Notes under the pieces: model-generated
Databases searched by the model: none
What the model saw: only the letters and a program-made list of their open reading frames with translations
Told to the model about the DNA's origin: nothing
Shown here: piece by piece, positions 22,401 through 29,890 of the stretch
Position numbering within the stretch: position 1 is the stretch's first letter
Layout: each line of letters opens with the position of its first letter
From: Periplaneta americana
Lineage: Eukaryota > Arthropoda > Insecta > Blattodea > Blattidae
Assembly (NCBI RefSeq): GCF_040183065.1
Contig: NC_091119.1
Location: 108,031,763-108,095,762 of the forward strand
DNA length: 64,000 nucleotides
Reading direction: 5' to 3'
Translations under genes and position numbers: made by a program

Positions 22401-24836
22401 AATATTTGTATAAAATTCAGATACATTTGGAATGTACATATATAATAAAGAAATTATGATTCTTGTTCACACAGTCTTATGTTAAATAATAAATAGCATC
22501 TTAGAACGCAACTGAGTTAATATTAGCAATAACAAGTTCATTTATCAGAGTTATTGGCACTTGCAAGATGATAATGTGCACAGTATTAGCTTATATGTTG
22601 CTTTGCTGGAAAAGTATGCTAACGTTATTCATTTGTTGCTTTAAAAAGAGATTCTAACCGCTGTACAGTAATTATTCAGATGCCACATAAACTTGTTCTT
22701 TCATATAAAAATGAAGTCATACGGCGTAGGTAATGACTAGATCTGCAGACGTGCGTGGACACCTACTTGGGAAACTTCCACTTTTTAATTTTGATAGGAA
22801 CTTCTTAGCAGTTCTTTATTTAGCGTTCCTTTTCAACTGTAGAAGTTCATCAGAGAGAATAATATGAAGCTATTGCGATGTAAAGATGTAATTGAAGTAG
22901 ACGAAGGAACTGAAATACTTAGAGAAAGTGTGCTCTATAGCCGCTTTGTCGACCATATAACCCACAGGATCTGCCGAAGTTCAAACTCAGATCCGTATGA
23001 TGAGCAATAAGCAACTATGTAAAAGTCTGGCAATTAGATTTTCTATTGCACTGTTATTACAGCATCTTGATGGTGAAAATCTACAACTTCATGGCCACTG
23101 TCGCAGTTTAGCGGTTAACGAGCGGGACTCGTGCTCAGAAGTAGCGCTAGGGAATGAGTTCAAATTCCGCTTGGGCTAATTACCTTATTAGGTTTTCCCA
23201 AACTGTAAAACAAACAGCACGTAATCCCATAGAGAATCCTCGGACTCTGCCATTAATTTACACAGGTTATACTACTTGTTAAAATTAATTTACAAACCTG
23301 GAATTAACTCTGCACCACCAGAGAAACAGATTGGGGAAGTGACATTCAATCTTGTTCATATAAAATCAGAAGGTTTCTTTCAATAGGAAGAGATATGGGT
23401 AGCATTCGCGAATGGACGAGATTTCTGAGCGGATTCATGGGTCACAGAGTCGATTACACTGCAACTGGATTCAGACTGGCTAGGATCCGAGTCATAGGGG
23501 AGATCTGGGGAAAGATTATCATCCCTGAGTAGAAAAGAATGAAAGTGCGGAAACATTGAAACTGCTCTACTGAGCCGGAGGAAACATTTGCAGTCGCTTA
23601 TTTTCAAGAAATTTAAAAGAATGAGAGTGTTGTTTCTTTTCTCAAACATTCATATATAATATCTGAATTTTTATGTAAGTGCTATTCATTGCACGGCCAT
23701 TCCAAAATTTTTTCTGATACATTATTTAAACCTTCAATTTTTCCTTCGATTTGCTATTAATTTCGTCTTCCACTTCATGTATTAGACTGCAATGAAAATG
23801 TTATGATATAATATTGGATATAATCAACTATCGATGTTAAAACACAGTATTCGCTGCAAACAAAACGTAAAATGAGAACTGCGAACATTTTAAAAGCGGA
23901 ATAATAAACTTTTTCGTTAATATCATTGTGAAAAATGCACGGGAAATATTAACTAGGGTCTCAGTCTTGATTCATGCTTCATATTAATTACAATTTTATA
24001 TTTGTCGGAATTTAAATTTAAACTTTGGTCAGCGTCACACTATCAAAATGAAACGTTTGTCTGTATAAGTATTTGGTTACTCTTTCAATTCCGAAAATAT
24101 ACAGTTTTATGTGTGATTACATTACTGTTACTTTTATTACTGTGTAGGCTACTTGAAAGAAAACCAGTTAATGCAAGAATATAAGAGAAATATTACGATT
24201 TTGTTTCAATAATTTGTATACCTATTTTAAATAAAAATATAAAATTTTAAAACATTATGATAGTAAATAAAGTCAATATTAAGTCAATGATCACTGTATA
24301 TGTTTAAAAACATTAATTTACTGTCTTAAAACGAAATACTTTTTTGCTGATTTAACTTAAGGCAGAAAAACATTTTTTATTGCACATAGAAGACAAGAAA
24401 ACTGAATAAACTTAATACGGAATATTCCAACTATTTGTCTAATTAACAAATTCCTTGAATAAATCTAAAGTTTCAGGGTCATAAATTATGAACTATACCA
24501 ACCATAACATTTTCGTCTACATAAGATTTAGTCTTTGAAGAAGGTTTGCAATAAACAAATGTGATCACAATAAAACTCATCCGAGGTATTTGGCAAATTA
24601 TTAGCCTACAATTTGAACGTTCTATGCTGAATAGCTTCTAACGACCAACATTAGCAGGAAGATAAAAATGTTCACAAATGTCTGCCGATCGAACTCATTG
24701 CCTTGGTATTTGCTGACGACTACTACACCATATCGTTGTGCTTCTCTCCTCAGACGAACTGGGCATCAACAAGGATAGATACAAGTCTCTGGCCGACGAG
24801 ATGGACTCCACCTTCGCAGAACTGGCCGGCTATTAA
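1930..24836 (+). CDS. Tm2: Tropomyosin, Tm2 type (whole gene, alternative last exons)
   Basis: The protein forms a parallel two-stranded alpha-helical coiled coil that polymerises head to tail along actin filaments. With troponin it gates myosin access in muscle. The coding join is 1930-2043, 5002-5127, 6489-6622, 7742-7859, 8663-8733, 8815-8890, 10795-10857 and 11720-11789, followed by either 21776-21858 or 24754-24836. All junctions are GT-AG and all phases agree. Each isoform is exactly 284 residues, the standard long-tropomyosin length, with no internal stop. It starts [16 protein letters not shown] and ends FAELTGY or FAELAGY. The motifs [28 protein letters not shown] and [20 protein letters not shown] fit the Tm2 rather than the Tm1 paralogue of flies, as I recall those proteins. 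No short-isoform (exon 1b) start was found. Insect tropomyosins are known pan-allergens. The gene is intact. Confidence 0.96.
2180..2800 (-). mobile_element. LINE 3' fragment (RTE/Jockey-like reverse transcriptase tail)
   Basis: This is a diverged second copy of the element at 37765-38515, in the same orientation. On the minus strand it carries remnants of the conserved C-terminal coding block, with the frame broken several times. The part from about 2650 to 2800 (GGGTTGTTAGTCCTTCGCCC and onward) looks like more of an interspersed repeat. It is inactive. Confidence 0.7.
3700..3755. repeat. (ATT)n microsatellite
   Basis: About 18 perfect ATT units lie inside Tm2 intron 1. Confidence 0.95.
5002..5127 (+). 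CDS. Tm2: Tm2 coding exon 2 (residues 39-80)
   Basis: The exon encodes 42 residues with a clear heptad pattern ([16 protein letters not shown]). The acceptor is TTTTCCAG and the donor is GTACGT at 5128. Both ends are phase 0. The (CACT)n array starts 11 nt into the downstream intron. Confidence 0.95.
5139..5258. repeat. (CACT)n tetranucleotide array, about 30 copies
   Basis: The 120-bp near-perfect array begins 11 nt downstream of the Tm2 exon 2 donor. In RNA it is an uninterrupted series of UCAC, which fits the YCAY motif bound by Nova/Pasilla-type splicing factors. Confidence 0.97.
5515..6175. repeat. Cryptically simple ACC/ATC/ATT trinucleotide region
   Basis: About 660 bp of imperfect ACC, ATC, ACT and ATT trinucleotides lie in Tm2 intron 2, with repeated sub-blocks such as CCATTAACGTTACCAA at about 5535 and 5857. 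Long open frames across it on both strands are low-complexity artefacts. Tm2 exon 3 begins about 310 bp after it. Confidence 0.9.
6489..6622 (+). CDS. Tm2: Tm2 coding exon 3 (residues 81-125, last codon split)
   Basis: It begins [20 protein letters not shown], the most conserved tropomyosin block. The acceptor is GTTTGCAG and the donor GTACGT. The final CG joins the first base of exon 4 to make Arg125. Confidence 0.96.
6806..7445. mobile_element. 640-bp Tc1/mariner-type MITE with transposase remnant
   Basis: The terminal inverted repeats (CAGAGTCTTTCATAAGTAAC on the left, CAGGGTCTTTCATAAGTAAC as the reverse complement of the right) extend about 110 bp. They are flanked by TA on both sides (6804-6805, 7446-7447). 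On the minus strand, 7010-7320 encodes a degraded transposase C-terminus. It has WIGR, then [14 protein letters not shown] and [20 protein letters not shown], interrupted by a TGA and a frameshift. It is therefore an internally deleted derivative of an autonomous IS630/mariner-like element, sitting in Tm2 intron 3. Confidence 0.85.
7742..7859 (+). CDS. Tm2: Tm2 coding exon 4 (residues 125-164)
   Basis: It encodes [20 protein letters not shown] and the following residues to KSDE. The acceptor is GATTGCAG and the donor GTGATT, a slightly weaker match to consensus than the others. It enters in the middle of codon 125 and leaves in phase 0. Confidence 0.95.
7860..8662 (+). other. Tm2 intron 4
   Basis: The intron is AT-rich with no gene. 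A segment around 8250-8330 (ACACAGTGTAATAGATGTAG and onward) faintly resembles 54145-54215 and may be a worn interspersed repeat. Confidence 0.6.
8663..8733 (+). CDS. Tm2: Tm2 coding exon 5 (residues 165-188)
   Basis: It encodes [20 protein letters not shown] and then TGE plus two bases of Ser188. The acceptor is GCATACAG and the donor GTAAGT. Intron 5, to exon 6, is only 81 bp, the shortest in the gene. Confidence 0.95.
8815..8890 (+). CDS. Tm2: Tm2 coding exon 6 (residues 188-213)
   Basis: It encodes [20 protein letters not shown] and VSEEK, the block used by the alternative exons 6a/6b in vertebrates. No second exon 6 was found nearby. The donor is GTGAGT. Confidence 0.95.
9420..9800 (-). 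mobile_element. LINE reverse-transcriptase C-terminal remnant
   Basis: On the minus strand broken frames read [17 protein letters not shown], then [20 protein letters not shown] text, then [18 protein letters not shown] and [15 protein letters not shown]. This is the typical R1/Jockey-like C-terminal order of a cysteine-containing motif followed by HLLxxC. Several frameshifts and stops make it inactive. Confidence 0.55.
10480..10765 (+). mobile_element. LINE 3' remnant ending just before Tm2 exon 7
   Basis: The + strand encodes [25 protein letters not shown] and [20 protein letters not shown], then a stop. This is a Jockey/R1-like reverse-transcriptase tail with a CPxCxxxxxxxxHLxxxC pattern. 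Its 3' end lies about 30 nt upstream of the exon 7 acceptor. Confidence 0.65.
10795..10857 (+). CDS. Tm2: Tm2 coding exon 7 (residues 214-234)
   Basis: It encodes 21 residues, [20 protein letters not shown] plus E. The acceptor is GTGTTACAG and the donor GTGAGT. Both ends are phase 0. Confidence 0.95.
10858..11719 (+). other. Tm2 intron 7
   Basis: The 862-bp intron shows no identifiable element. The 103-codon open frame at 11319-11630 has no recognisable domain and lies wholly inside the intron. Confidence 0.6.
11720..11789 (+). CDS. Tm2: Tm2 coding exon 8 (residues 235-258)
   Basis: It encodes [20 protein letters not shown] and RLE, plus the first base of Asp258. The acceptor is TTTTTGCAG and the donor GTACGC. 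It splices to exon 9a or exon 9b; both begin with AC, completing the same GAC codon. Confidence 0.95.
12214..12258. repeat. (AAT)n microsatellite
   Basis: About 15 AAT units lie in Tm2 intron 8. Confidence 0.95.
12505..12549. repeat. (CAT)n microsatellite
   Basis: About 14 CAT/ATC units. In the transcript this is a UCAU-rich run. Confidence 0.95.
13418..13482. repeat. (CAT)n microsatellite
   Basis: About 21 CAT/ATC units, the second CAT array of intron 8. Confidence 0.95.
15088..15450 (+). mobile_element. tRNA-derived SINE with tRNA-Leu-like head
   Basis: The head has a box-A-like segment (GTCGTTGTCTAAGGC), the long-variable-arm look of tRNA-Leu, and a box-B-like GGTTTAATTCTAA. A unique body of about 280 bp follows (GAAATTTTGTCCAGTGTATG; GTGATGACCACACGATACCT; GGGCGTGAGACCAGCAGTCG). 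It ends GCGCCACGGGTTATTGTTAT running into ATA/ATT-rich sequence. Box B has drifted, so this is an old SINE copy and not a tRNA gene. The open frame on the other strand is a shadow. Confidence 0.75.
15451..16385 (-). mobile_element. LINE 3' fragment with reverse-transcriptase C-terminus
   Basis: The minus strand at 15833-16264 is an open 143-codon stretch containing [29 protein letters not shown] and [15 protein letters not shown]. These are standard thumb/C-terminal signatures of Jockey/CR1-like reverse transcriptases. Further upstream (to about 16385) [15 protein letters not shown] is recognisable after a frame change. The AT-rich 15451-15832 part is the 3' UTR. It is 5' truncated. Confidence 0.8.
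16386..16427. repeat. (ATT)n microsatellite
   Basis: About 14 ATT units at the edge of the LINE fragment. Confidence 0.95.
16622..17306. mobile_element. Foldback MITE flanked by TTAA (copy 1)
   Basis: The two ends are long inverted repeats starting GGGGTTAGGTCCAGCTTACA (the right end differs by one base) and extending well over 100 bp each. TTAA lies immediately outside each end (16618-16621 and 17307-17310), the target site of the piggyBac superfamily. No transposase is encoded. It is the same family as 18191-18905. Confidence 0.85.
18191..18905. mobile_element. Foldback MITE flanked by TTAA (copy 2)
   Basis: The termini are GGGGTTAGGTACAGCTTACA and its inverted copy, with TTAA at 18187-18190 and 18906-18909. 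It is collinear with the copy 0.9 kb upstream but has diverged by substitutions and small indels. It is non-coding and probably mobilised by a piggyBac-like transposase in trans. Confidence 0.85.
19186..19211. repeat. (AT)n microsatellite
   Basis: About 13 TA units in Tm2 intron 8. Confidence 0.9.
20401..21430. repeat. Nine-unit tandem array, period 123 bp
   Basis: The marker CCATTCTAGACAAATGGCCA (with variants) recurs at 20401, 20521, 20644, 20767, 20890, 21013, 21135, 21220 and 21345. Spacings are 120, 123, 123, 123, 123, 122, 85 and 125. Central units are nearly identical and edge units diverged, as expected for unequal exchange. The unit at 21135 carries an internal deletion. The open frames over it only reflect the repeat. 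Confidence 0.95.
21776..21858 (+). CDS. Tm2: Tm2 alternative last exon 9a (residues 258-284)
   Basis: It encodes [26 protein letters not shown] and a TAA stop. The acceptor is CTGTTGCAG. The sequence resembles the C-terminus of Drosophila Tm2 as I recall it. Its own polyadenylation signals follow at 21898 and 22444. Confidence 0.93.
21898..21903 (+). terminator. Polyadenylation signal for the exon 9a isoform
   Basis: AATAAA lies 40 nt after the stop. A second AATAAA at 22444-22449 could give a longer 3' UTR. Confidence 0.5.
21904..24753 (+). other. 3' UTR of exon 9a and the interval to exon 9b
   Basis: The interval contains a SINE fragment (23090-23270). The rest is AT-rich without a recognisable gene. 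No Tm1-type body exon lies between 9a and 9b, so 9b must be spliced from exon 8 of this gene. Confidence 0.7.
23090..23270 (+). mobile_element. tRNA-derived SINE fragment
   Basis: A degenerate box A (CGCAGTTTAGCGGTTAACGA) and box B (GAGTTCAAATTCCGC) are followed by CTTGGGCTAATTACC and the SINE body (ATCCCATAGAGAATCCTCGG). It is truncated at the 3' end. Confidence 0.6.
24754..24836 (+). CDS. Tm2: Tm2 alternative last exon 9b (residues 258-284)
   Basis: It encodes [26 protein letters not shown] and a TAA stop, in the same phase as 9a. The acceptor is TCTCTCCTCAG, a stronger polypyrimidine tract than that of 9a. From memory this is the C-terminus found on Drosophila Tm1 isoforms, here attached to a Tm2-type body. 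Confidence 0.93.
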
Positions 24837-25539
24837 TCATGTAAATACAACGCAGCGAGTCACACAATGGCAGTTCGGTAGACTTTTCAACATCATTCGC
24901 CTTTTGAAAACTTTCTTTTTCTTTGCTTTCTTGAAAAAGTTTCTTATATTGCATATTTTATAGGGATTACTTTTTTCCAAGTATTTTGAAATTCGAGGAC
25001 TTTGAATTTCAAATATTTGAGGAGAGAAATGAGAAGATTCATCAAACACGTTTATTTCATTTACATCACTAACATATGCGCGTTACCGTCTTTCAATTAC
25101 GACACAACTATGAGTATTCCTTATTTTCTGAAAATGAGAGAAATGAATAATGTAATAAATTTATTTTATGTCAGAGTGGTAGAGTAAGTCTTCTACTTCA
25201 TGTTCAAAGTGTTAGAAAAGTTTCGTGTTCTCCCATTAAACCTCCCCCAAAAACTCCTGTCGGACGTCAGGTGCAAGCATTGTTTGGAACAGAGCACGCA
25301 GGAGATGATGTGCTCTCACTTGTAAACACTAGTTTCTGGAACTTGTACGTTCACTTGTACGTTCATGTGACATTTGTACGAACGTGAATAAAATTAATAT
25401 ATAATTCGGTACTCGAGACCTGTCCGTCTTGTCCATCAAACCTGTTTCCACCTAATTATTCCTTTCATAGTGCTAGCAACATATATTTCTAATAGATATC
25501 ACACTTCTGGTCTGTTCTCCACACCTGTACAATTTTTTG
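24837..25539 (+). other. 3' UTR of exon 9b and flank
   Basis: The sequence is non-coding. AATAAA at 25387-25392 is a plausible gene end. Confidence 0.45.
25387..25392 (+). terminator. Candidate polyadenylation signal for the exon 9b isoform
   Basis: AATAAA lies 550 nt after the exon 9b stop; no earlier consensus hexamer was noticed. Confidence 0.4.
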
Positions 25540-25665
25540 AGCCGACATACTGCTGCCTTCTAAGGAATTGGAGGGAGTTGGCGATGGATAGAGAAGGATG
25601 GAAGAGAGCCATAGAGGAGGTTAAGGCCCACCTGGGCTGTAATACCAAATAATAAGAAGAAGAAG
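25540..25665 (+). mobile_element. Extreme 3' end of a LINE
   Basis: It reads NWRELAMDREGWKRAIEEVK and AHLGCNTK, then stop, followed by AATAAGAAGAAGAAG. This is the usual end of RTE-like insect LINEs with an (AAG)n tail. It is truncated to about 40 codons. Confidence 0.7.
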
Positions 25666-25810
25666 ATACTGCTGCCTTCAGCCATTTTTACTCTGTCTCT
25701 TTTAAACACAGAGTATGATGAGAACTTACGTACATAATAAGGATAATAAGGCAAGTGACGACTAAAACGGCATAATTAAAATCTTCCTAACAACCATCCT
25801 TTCTTTAATA

Positions 25811-26484
25811 CAGGGTTGTTTCCGATCTCTGATAACGAATTTGAATGACATCATGTGTGTCAGGAATCACATCGACAGCTGAACTGTGGCGCGAGGTGAC
25901 AGACCAGTAGTGAGTGATTTCATAATCAGAATGCACGGTGTATCAAAGTAGCAATGCCCAAGAAAATCGAGACTGTTTAGGAGGGGTGCATAACAAACCT
26001 TCCTGATGCCAAGTACAATTACATCAACATCATAGGAGCCTGCAAAAAACGTGGTTTCGTTATTTTCAAGAAAGGCACCTTGTGTGTACCTAATAAGACT
26101 GGCAAAGCGCGGGTGGGATTAATTCCAGAGTGGAAAAATTAAGCAAATCCACCCTCTGTCACAAGTCGCCGCACCCCACGAGATGATACAAATTAATTCC
26201 ATTCGAGCTTTACCAATCTTATTAAGTACACAGAAGATGCCTTTCTTGAAAATAACGAAACCTCATTTATGACAGGCTTCTTTTATTTTCACATAACTGT
26301 ACTTGGCATTGGAAAGGGTCGTAATGTACCCCTCCCAAAAAGGCTTTCTGCTGTGAGTCGCCGTGCACTCTGACTATGAGATCACTCACTACTGGTCTGT
26401 CACCTCGCGCCACAGTTCAGCTATCGTGTGACTCCAGACGCACATGTCATTCAAATTCGTTATCAGAGATCGGAAACAACCCTG
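25811..26484. mobile_element. 674-bp palindromic MITE with TA target duplication
   Basis: Both ends read CAGGGTTGTTTCCGATCTCT inwards. TA lies outside each end (25809-25810, 26485-26486). The inverted arms run most of the element, so a single strand would fold into one long imperfect hairpin. There is no transposase. It is Tc1/mariner-type by its TA site. Confidence 0.88.
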
Positions 26485-26890
26485 TATTATTATTTCATAT
26501 TAAAATTTGAATGAACGTAGTTACGACATCGCAGAGGAATAATCTATGCTTCACCCATTTCAACACGACTGGCGCATTGTAATCATTACTTAACTACAGT
26601 ACAACCCTCATTTAAACCTGCTTATGAGATCACAGTATGCCCTGCTGCCAATTTATCCATTGGTGTTAAAATTAATGTGATAAGTAAATTTCATAGTTAT
26701 TTACTGTGAGTGATTTCTAAGTTGCATATTTTTAAGAGAGAGAGAAAAACATTATATCAGAGTATTTTATTGGAATCAGAAAGCTTCATAATCCCATACA
26801 AATTACATCGTAACTTTCTTGATATGAATGCCAAAATTTGGTCCAAATAGTTTTTTTCTGGAAAACACAATGGATCAAATTGCCAAAGAA
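26485..26890. other. Intergenic, nothing recognised
   Basis: AT-rich sequence without an open frame or repeat I can name. Confidence 0.4.
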
Positions 26891-27280
26891 ATTTTTGCGA
26901 ATCTGGCTTCCAGGTTTAGTTTCCTGTAAAGATTATTTGAATAATATTCAAGGGAAAAATTGTTCTAGGACCGGGCATCAAACCCGGGACCTTTGGATAA
27001 GTGCGCCAACGCTCTACCACTGAGCTATCCAGGAACGATAAACAATCACGGTTTAATTCTTCCCTTTATGTCCACATACCTCAAGTCGGTTGACAACGAC
27101 AATGACCGAGCACACTATACTGTGTGACTTTAAATTGTGGTTTCATGTTAACGAACAGGGGCGTATATTATGCGAATCTGGCTTTCAGGTTTAGCTTCCT
27201 CGCTCTTAGCCAAAGGTCCGATGCCACTCCCGGAACAATTTTTCCTTTGAATATTATTCAAATAAATTTTTGTCTGATTC
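26891..27280. mobile_element. Two inverted tRNA-like SINE pieces
   Basis: 26960-27035 on the minus strand has box A (TAGCTCAGTGGTAGAGCG) and box B (GGTCCCGGGTTTGATGCCCG), followed outward by GAACAATTTTTCCCTTGAAT. A segment at 27173-27280 repeats GCGAATCTGGCTTTCAGGTT and GGAACAATTTTTCCTTTGAA on the + strand. The same SINE tail occurs at 47590-47660. The tRNA-like part lacks a clean cloverleaf outside the boxes and sits in a SINE, so it is not called as a tRNA gene. Confidence 0.65.
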
Positions 27281-27382
27281 AGCGATAAATAATTGTAAAT
27301 TAATGCATAAGGTCTCATTTCACTCTGTAAAGTCGTCGCTCGTAGTTAAAGTGTCTGACGAGGAGTCATACGTACAGAAAAA

Positions 27383-27527
27383 AAATGTTATGTTTTATTT
27401 AACGACGCTCGCAACTGCAGAGGTTATATCAGCGTCGCCGGATGTGCCGGAATTTTGTCCCGCAGGAGTTCTTTTACATGCCAGTAAATCTACTGACATG
27501 AGTCTGTCGCATTTAAGCACACTTGAG
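27383..27527 (-). mobile_element. SINE body fragment (family of 62600-62851)
   Basis: It shares long near-identical stretches with the SINE at 62600-62851, such as GTTATGTTTTATTTAACGA and TCTACTGACATGAGTCTGTC. The tRNA-like head is missing. Confidence 0.8.
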
Positions 27528-27695
27528 ATTTTTTCAGGGTTTTCCTTCAACTCATTCAGAGCACATGATGGGTAACTTTCGGCGGTGGACTCTGGACTCA
27601 TTTCACTGGTATTATCACTTCATCGCACTCAGACGCTAGATAACCATATGAGTTGATAAAGCATCGTAAAATAACCAATTAAAACAATTTTGGAA
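27528..27695 (+). mobile_element. SINE body fragment (family of 63080-63335)
   Basis: It shares GAGATTTTTTCAGGGTTTTC, the GACTCATTTCACTGG segment and the GTTGATAAAGCATCGTAAAA end with the SINE at 63080-63335. Its tRNA head is missing and it abuts the previous SINE exactly, making a head-less chimera. Confidence 0.8.
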
Positions 27696-27844
27696 CTGTT
27701 GATATCGGTAGATGTTGATGAACACGTATAGATTTTCGTCCTTCCAGCGATAAGAAATAGCTTTATTGTTCTAGACTAGGAAAAAATGATATCAGACTTA
27801 TAAGTAATACAGCAACACAATATCCAAAATAAGATTAAACAGTG

Positions 27845-28155
27845 AAGGAAAGGAGTTCAATATATAAAGAGGAGTAAGACGACGATCCCGTATCTCCTAA
27901 ACTTTTCATCAGTCTTCTTGAGGAAGTTTTTAGAAAGATGAAATATCTACACAGCATAACATAGATGGCAAGAAACTAACCAACCTCCTTTTCGCAGATG
28001 ACATCGTTCTTCTAGCAACTTCAGAAAATGGTGTGAGGAAAACAACTACTGACATTCACAACAATGAAGTAGGCTCACAATGAACACAAGAAATACCAAA
28101 GTAATGACAAACCACATAGACGAATATATGAAGTTAAACAAGGGGCACATATAAT
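27845..28155 (+). mobile_element. LINE reverse-transcriptase fragment, part 1 (RTE-like)
   Basis: Broken frames give ISPKLFISLLEEVFRKMKYL and then LTNLLFADDIVLLATSENG. FADD is the catalytic palm motif of non-LTR reverse transcriptases. The coding sequence is interrupted by the MITE at 28160-28402 and resumes after it. Confidence 0.8.
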
Positions 28156-28159
28156 AATA

Positions 28160-28402
28160 CAGTGCGTATACTAACTGGCTCCGCAGTGAAGCAAGTGACA
28201 GTATTCGATCCGGCAGCGATGTGAAGTTGGTACTGTGAAGCGCTTGGTTTGAACACGTAGGAATATTACATCTCCTCCCCAATCCTCCACCATTCAATGC
28301 GGCCAAGGTCATTGACTCTACCTGCACGATACTAATACAACTCTTCGAGTCTTCGCGTTTTGCTTGCCACTTCTCGTGCGGAGCCAGTTAGTATACGCAC
28401 TG
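28160..28402. mobile_element. 243-bp MITE inserted in a LINE
   Basis: Perfect 26-bp terminal inverted repeats start CAGTGCGTATACTAACTGGC. TA flanks both sides (28158-28159 and 28403-28404). It is Tc1/mariner-like by the CAGTG terminus and TA site. It is non-coding. Confidence 0.9.
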
Positions 28403-28404
28403 TA

Positions 28405-28790
28405 ATATATCCAGGAATACCATATCTAGGCAAATAGTCTCGTCTCACAATAGTAGTAGCAGAAAATAAATTCTTCAGCGGATGTCAGCAGCATGGGGAA
28501 CATTTTGGAATCTCGAATTTATTCTTTTGAACAAAAGTTACAGCATTAGTATCAAAATAGAAGCAATAAACACAAGCATTCTCCCAATCCATTTACATGG
28601 GCTAAAAAAAAACGAAGGCTAAATGCTTAGGATATGCCAGAAAATATAAAATATGGAGCGAATGTATTTTACATTAGATTGCAACGCGGAGTCTGGAACA
28701 AAGAAATCAGGAAAAGGACAGGCATTGAAGATGCTGCATGTAATCCGGCAGACAGCAAGAACTTAGGCTGAATATTCCCTGGGTGGTTTC
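28405..28790 (+). mobile_element. LINE reverse-transcriptase fragment, part 2
   Basis: It continues the element from before the MITE with YLG, AAWGTFWNLE-like and RTGIEDAACNPADSKN-like fragments in shifting frames. It is decayed. The 3' end is not clear. Confidence 0.55.
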
Positions 28791-29830
28791 CTAGGATCAC
28801 ACAATGAAGATTCATTGCATATGAATCGTAAATTGTGTCGTGTAGTTGCAAAATCAGATACACCACTTTTTTTTTTCGAAAATGAGTTAATTTTATATTT
28901 CATATCTTCATATGATTCTACAACTGCTATAGCACTGTTATGCTCCAAAGCCAGATACATCACATGGATTTGTATGATGAAAAATAGTATTGGTTGCAAA
29001 TCCGTAATTCCTTGCAAACGTTTTTCCTTCATACTGAAAAATGATATTTTAGTGAAATATCTGATTTTGCAACTAAATGCCTCAATTGGAGAAACCCACC
29101 TGTACATTTGAGTACTTTTTTCAGGAGGCACAAGAAAACTAATTATCTTCAAAAGCGTTTGGTATTTTCAAGTGACTATTCTTTTATTAAATCATAATAA
29201 TAAGTTATAATGTTTGGCATGCATGAACTTTAATTTTTTTCTTTAGTATTTTCTGCAAAAAAAATAAATAAATAAATTGCCTTGACATGTGAGGTTTCTG
29301 CAATTTACGACTAGTAACAATCATTTTATTTCTTTAAAACAACTTTTAGGTGAAAAGACGAAAAAGAACAATTTTATTTATCTTATATAACTTCAAATGC
29401 AAGCCTATATGTGAATCAAGAAATAAAAAAAAAGTACACAGACATAAAAAAGAATGCAAAATTATGTGAATAGCGTATTCCATTCTTTAATCTTATAAAG
29501 AAACAAGAAAAGCAAACTGAATTTTTTAGTTTCTAAAACATTCTACATGTCCTGCATTTGTGGTGTTCCTGGATTTTTCTACAATTCACCGTGCCTTATT
29601 GCCGCTATGAAATGTACATTGAAAACTGGAAGTGTGGGATTTCTGCACTACTTAAAGAAGGCCTATGTATGAACATTAGAACCACATAAAAAACTGAATT
29701 TGAGAAAAAATGCGACTTATGGGGTTTCTGCAATTCAAGATTCATATGGCAAAATAACCACGAGTTTCGAGGGATTTTATGGGGTATCATAATTAATTAC
29801 CGATAATTAATTAAATGCTCAGGACAGTGG
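28791..29830. other. AT-rich interval with a recurring motif
   Basis: The motif GGTTTCTGCAATT or a close variant appears at about 29291, 29638 and 29717. No gene is supported. The 98-codon frame at 28815-29111 has no recognisable family and a mirror-image open frame on the other strand. Confidence 0.4.
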
Positions 29831-29831
29831 A

Positions 29832-29890
<59 letters not shown>
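29831..29890. repeat. (ATT)n microsatellite
   Basis: About 19 ATT units. Confidence 0.95.

Noticed and set aside
24766..25049. Minus-strand frames over exon 9b
   Set aside because: They are shadows of the tropomyosin exon and its 3' UTR.
26960..27035. tRNA-like sequence with boxes A and B
   Set aside because: It is attached to a SINE tail shared with another locus and lacks a clear acceptor stem, so it is not called a tRNA gene. The same applies to 36690-36755, 45560-45640, 49285-49390, 55245-55335, 62786-62845 and 63110-63155.
28763..29152. Paired open frames of 98 and 129 codons on opposite strands
   Set aside because: No family resemblance, no promoter or splice support; likely chance in AT-rich DNA.
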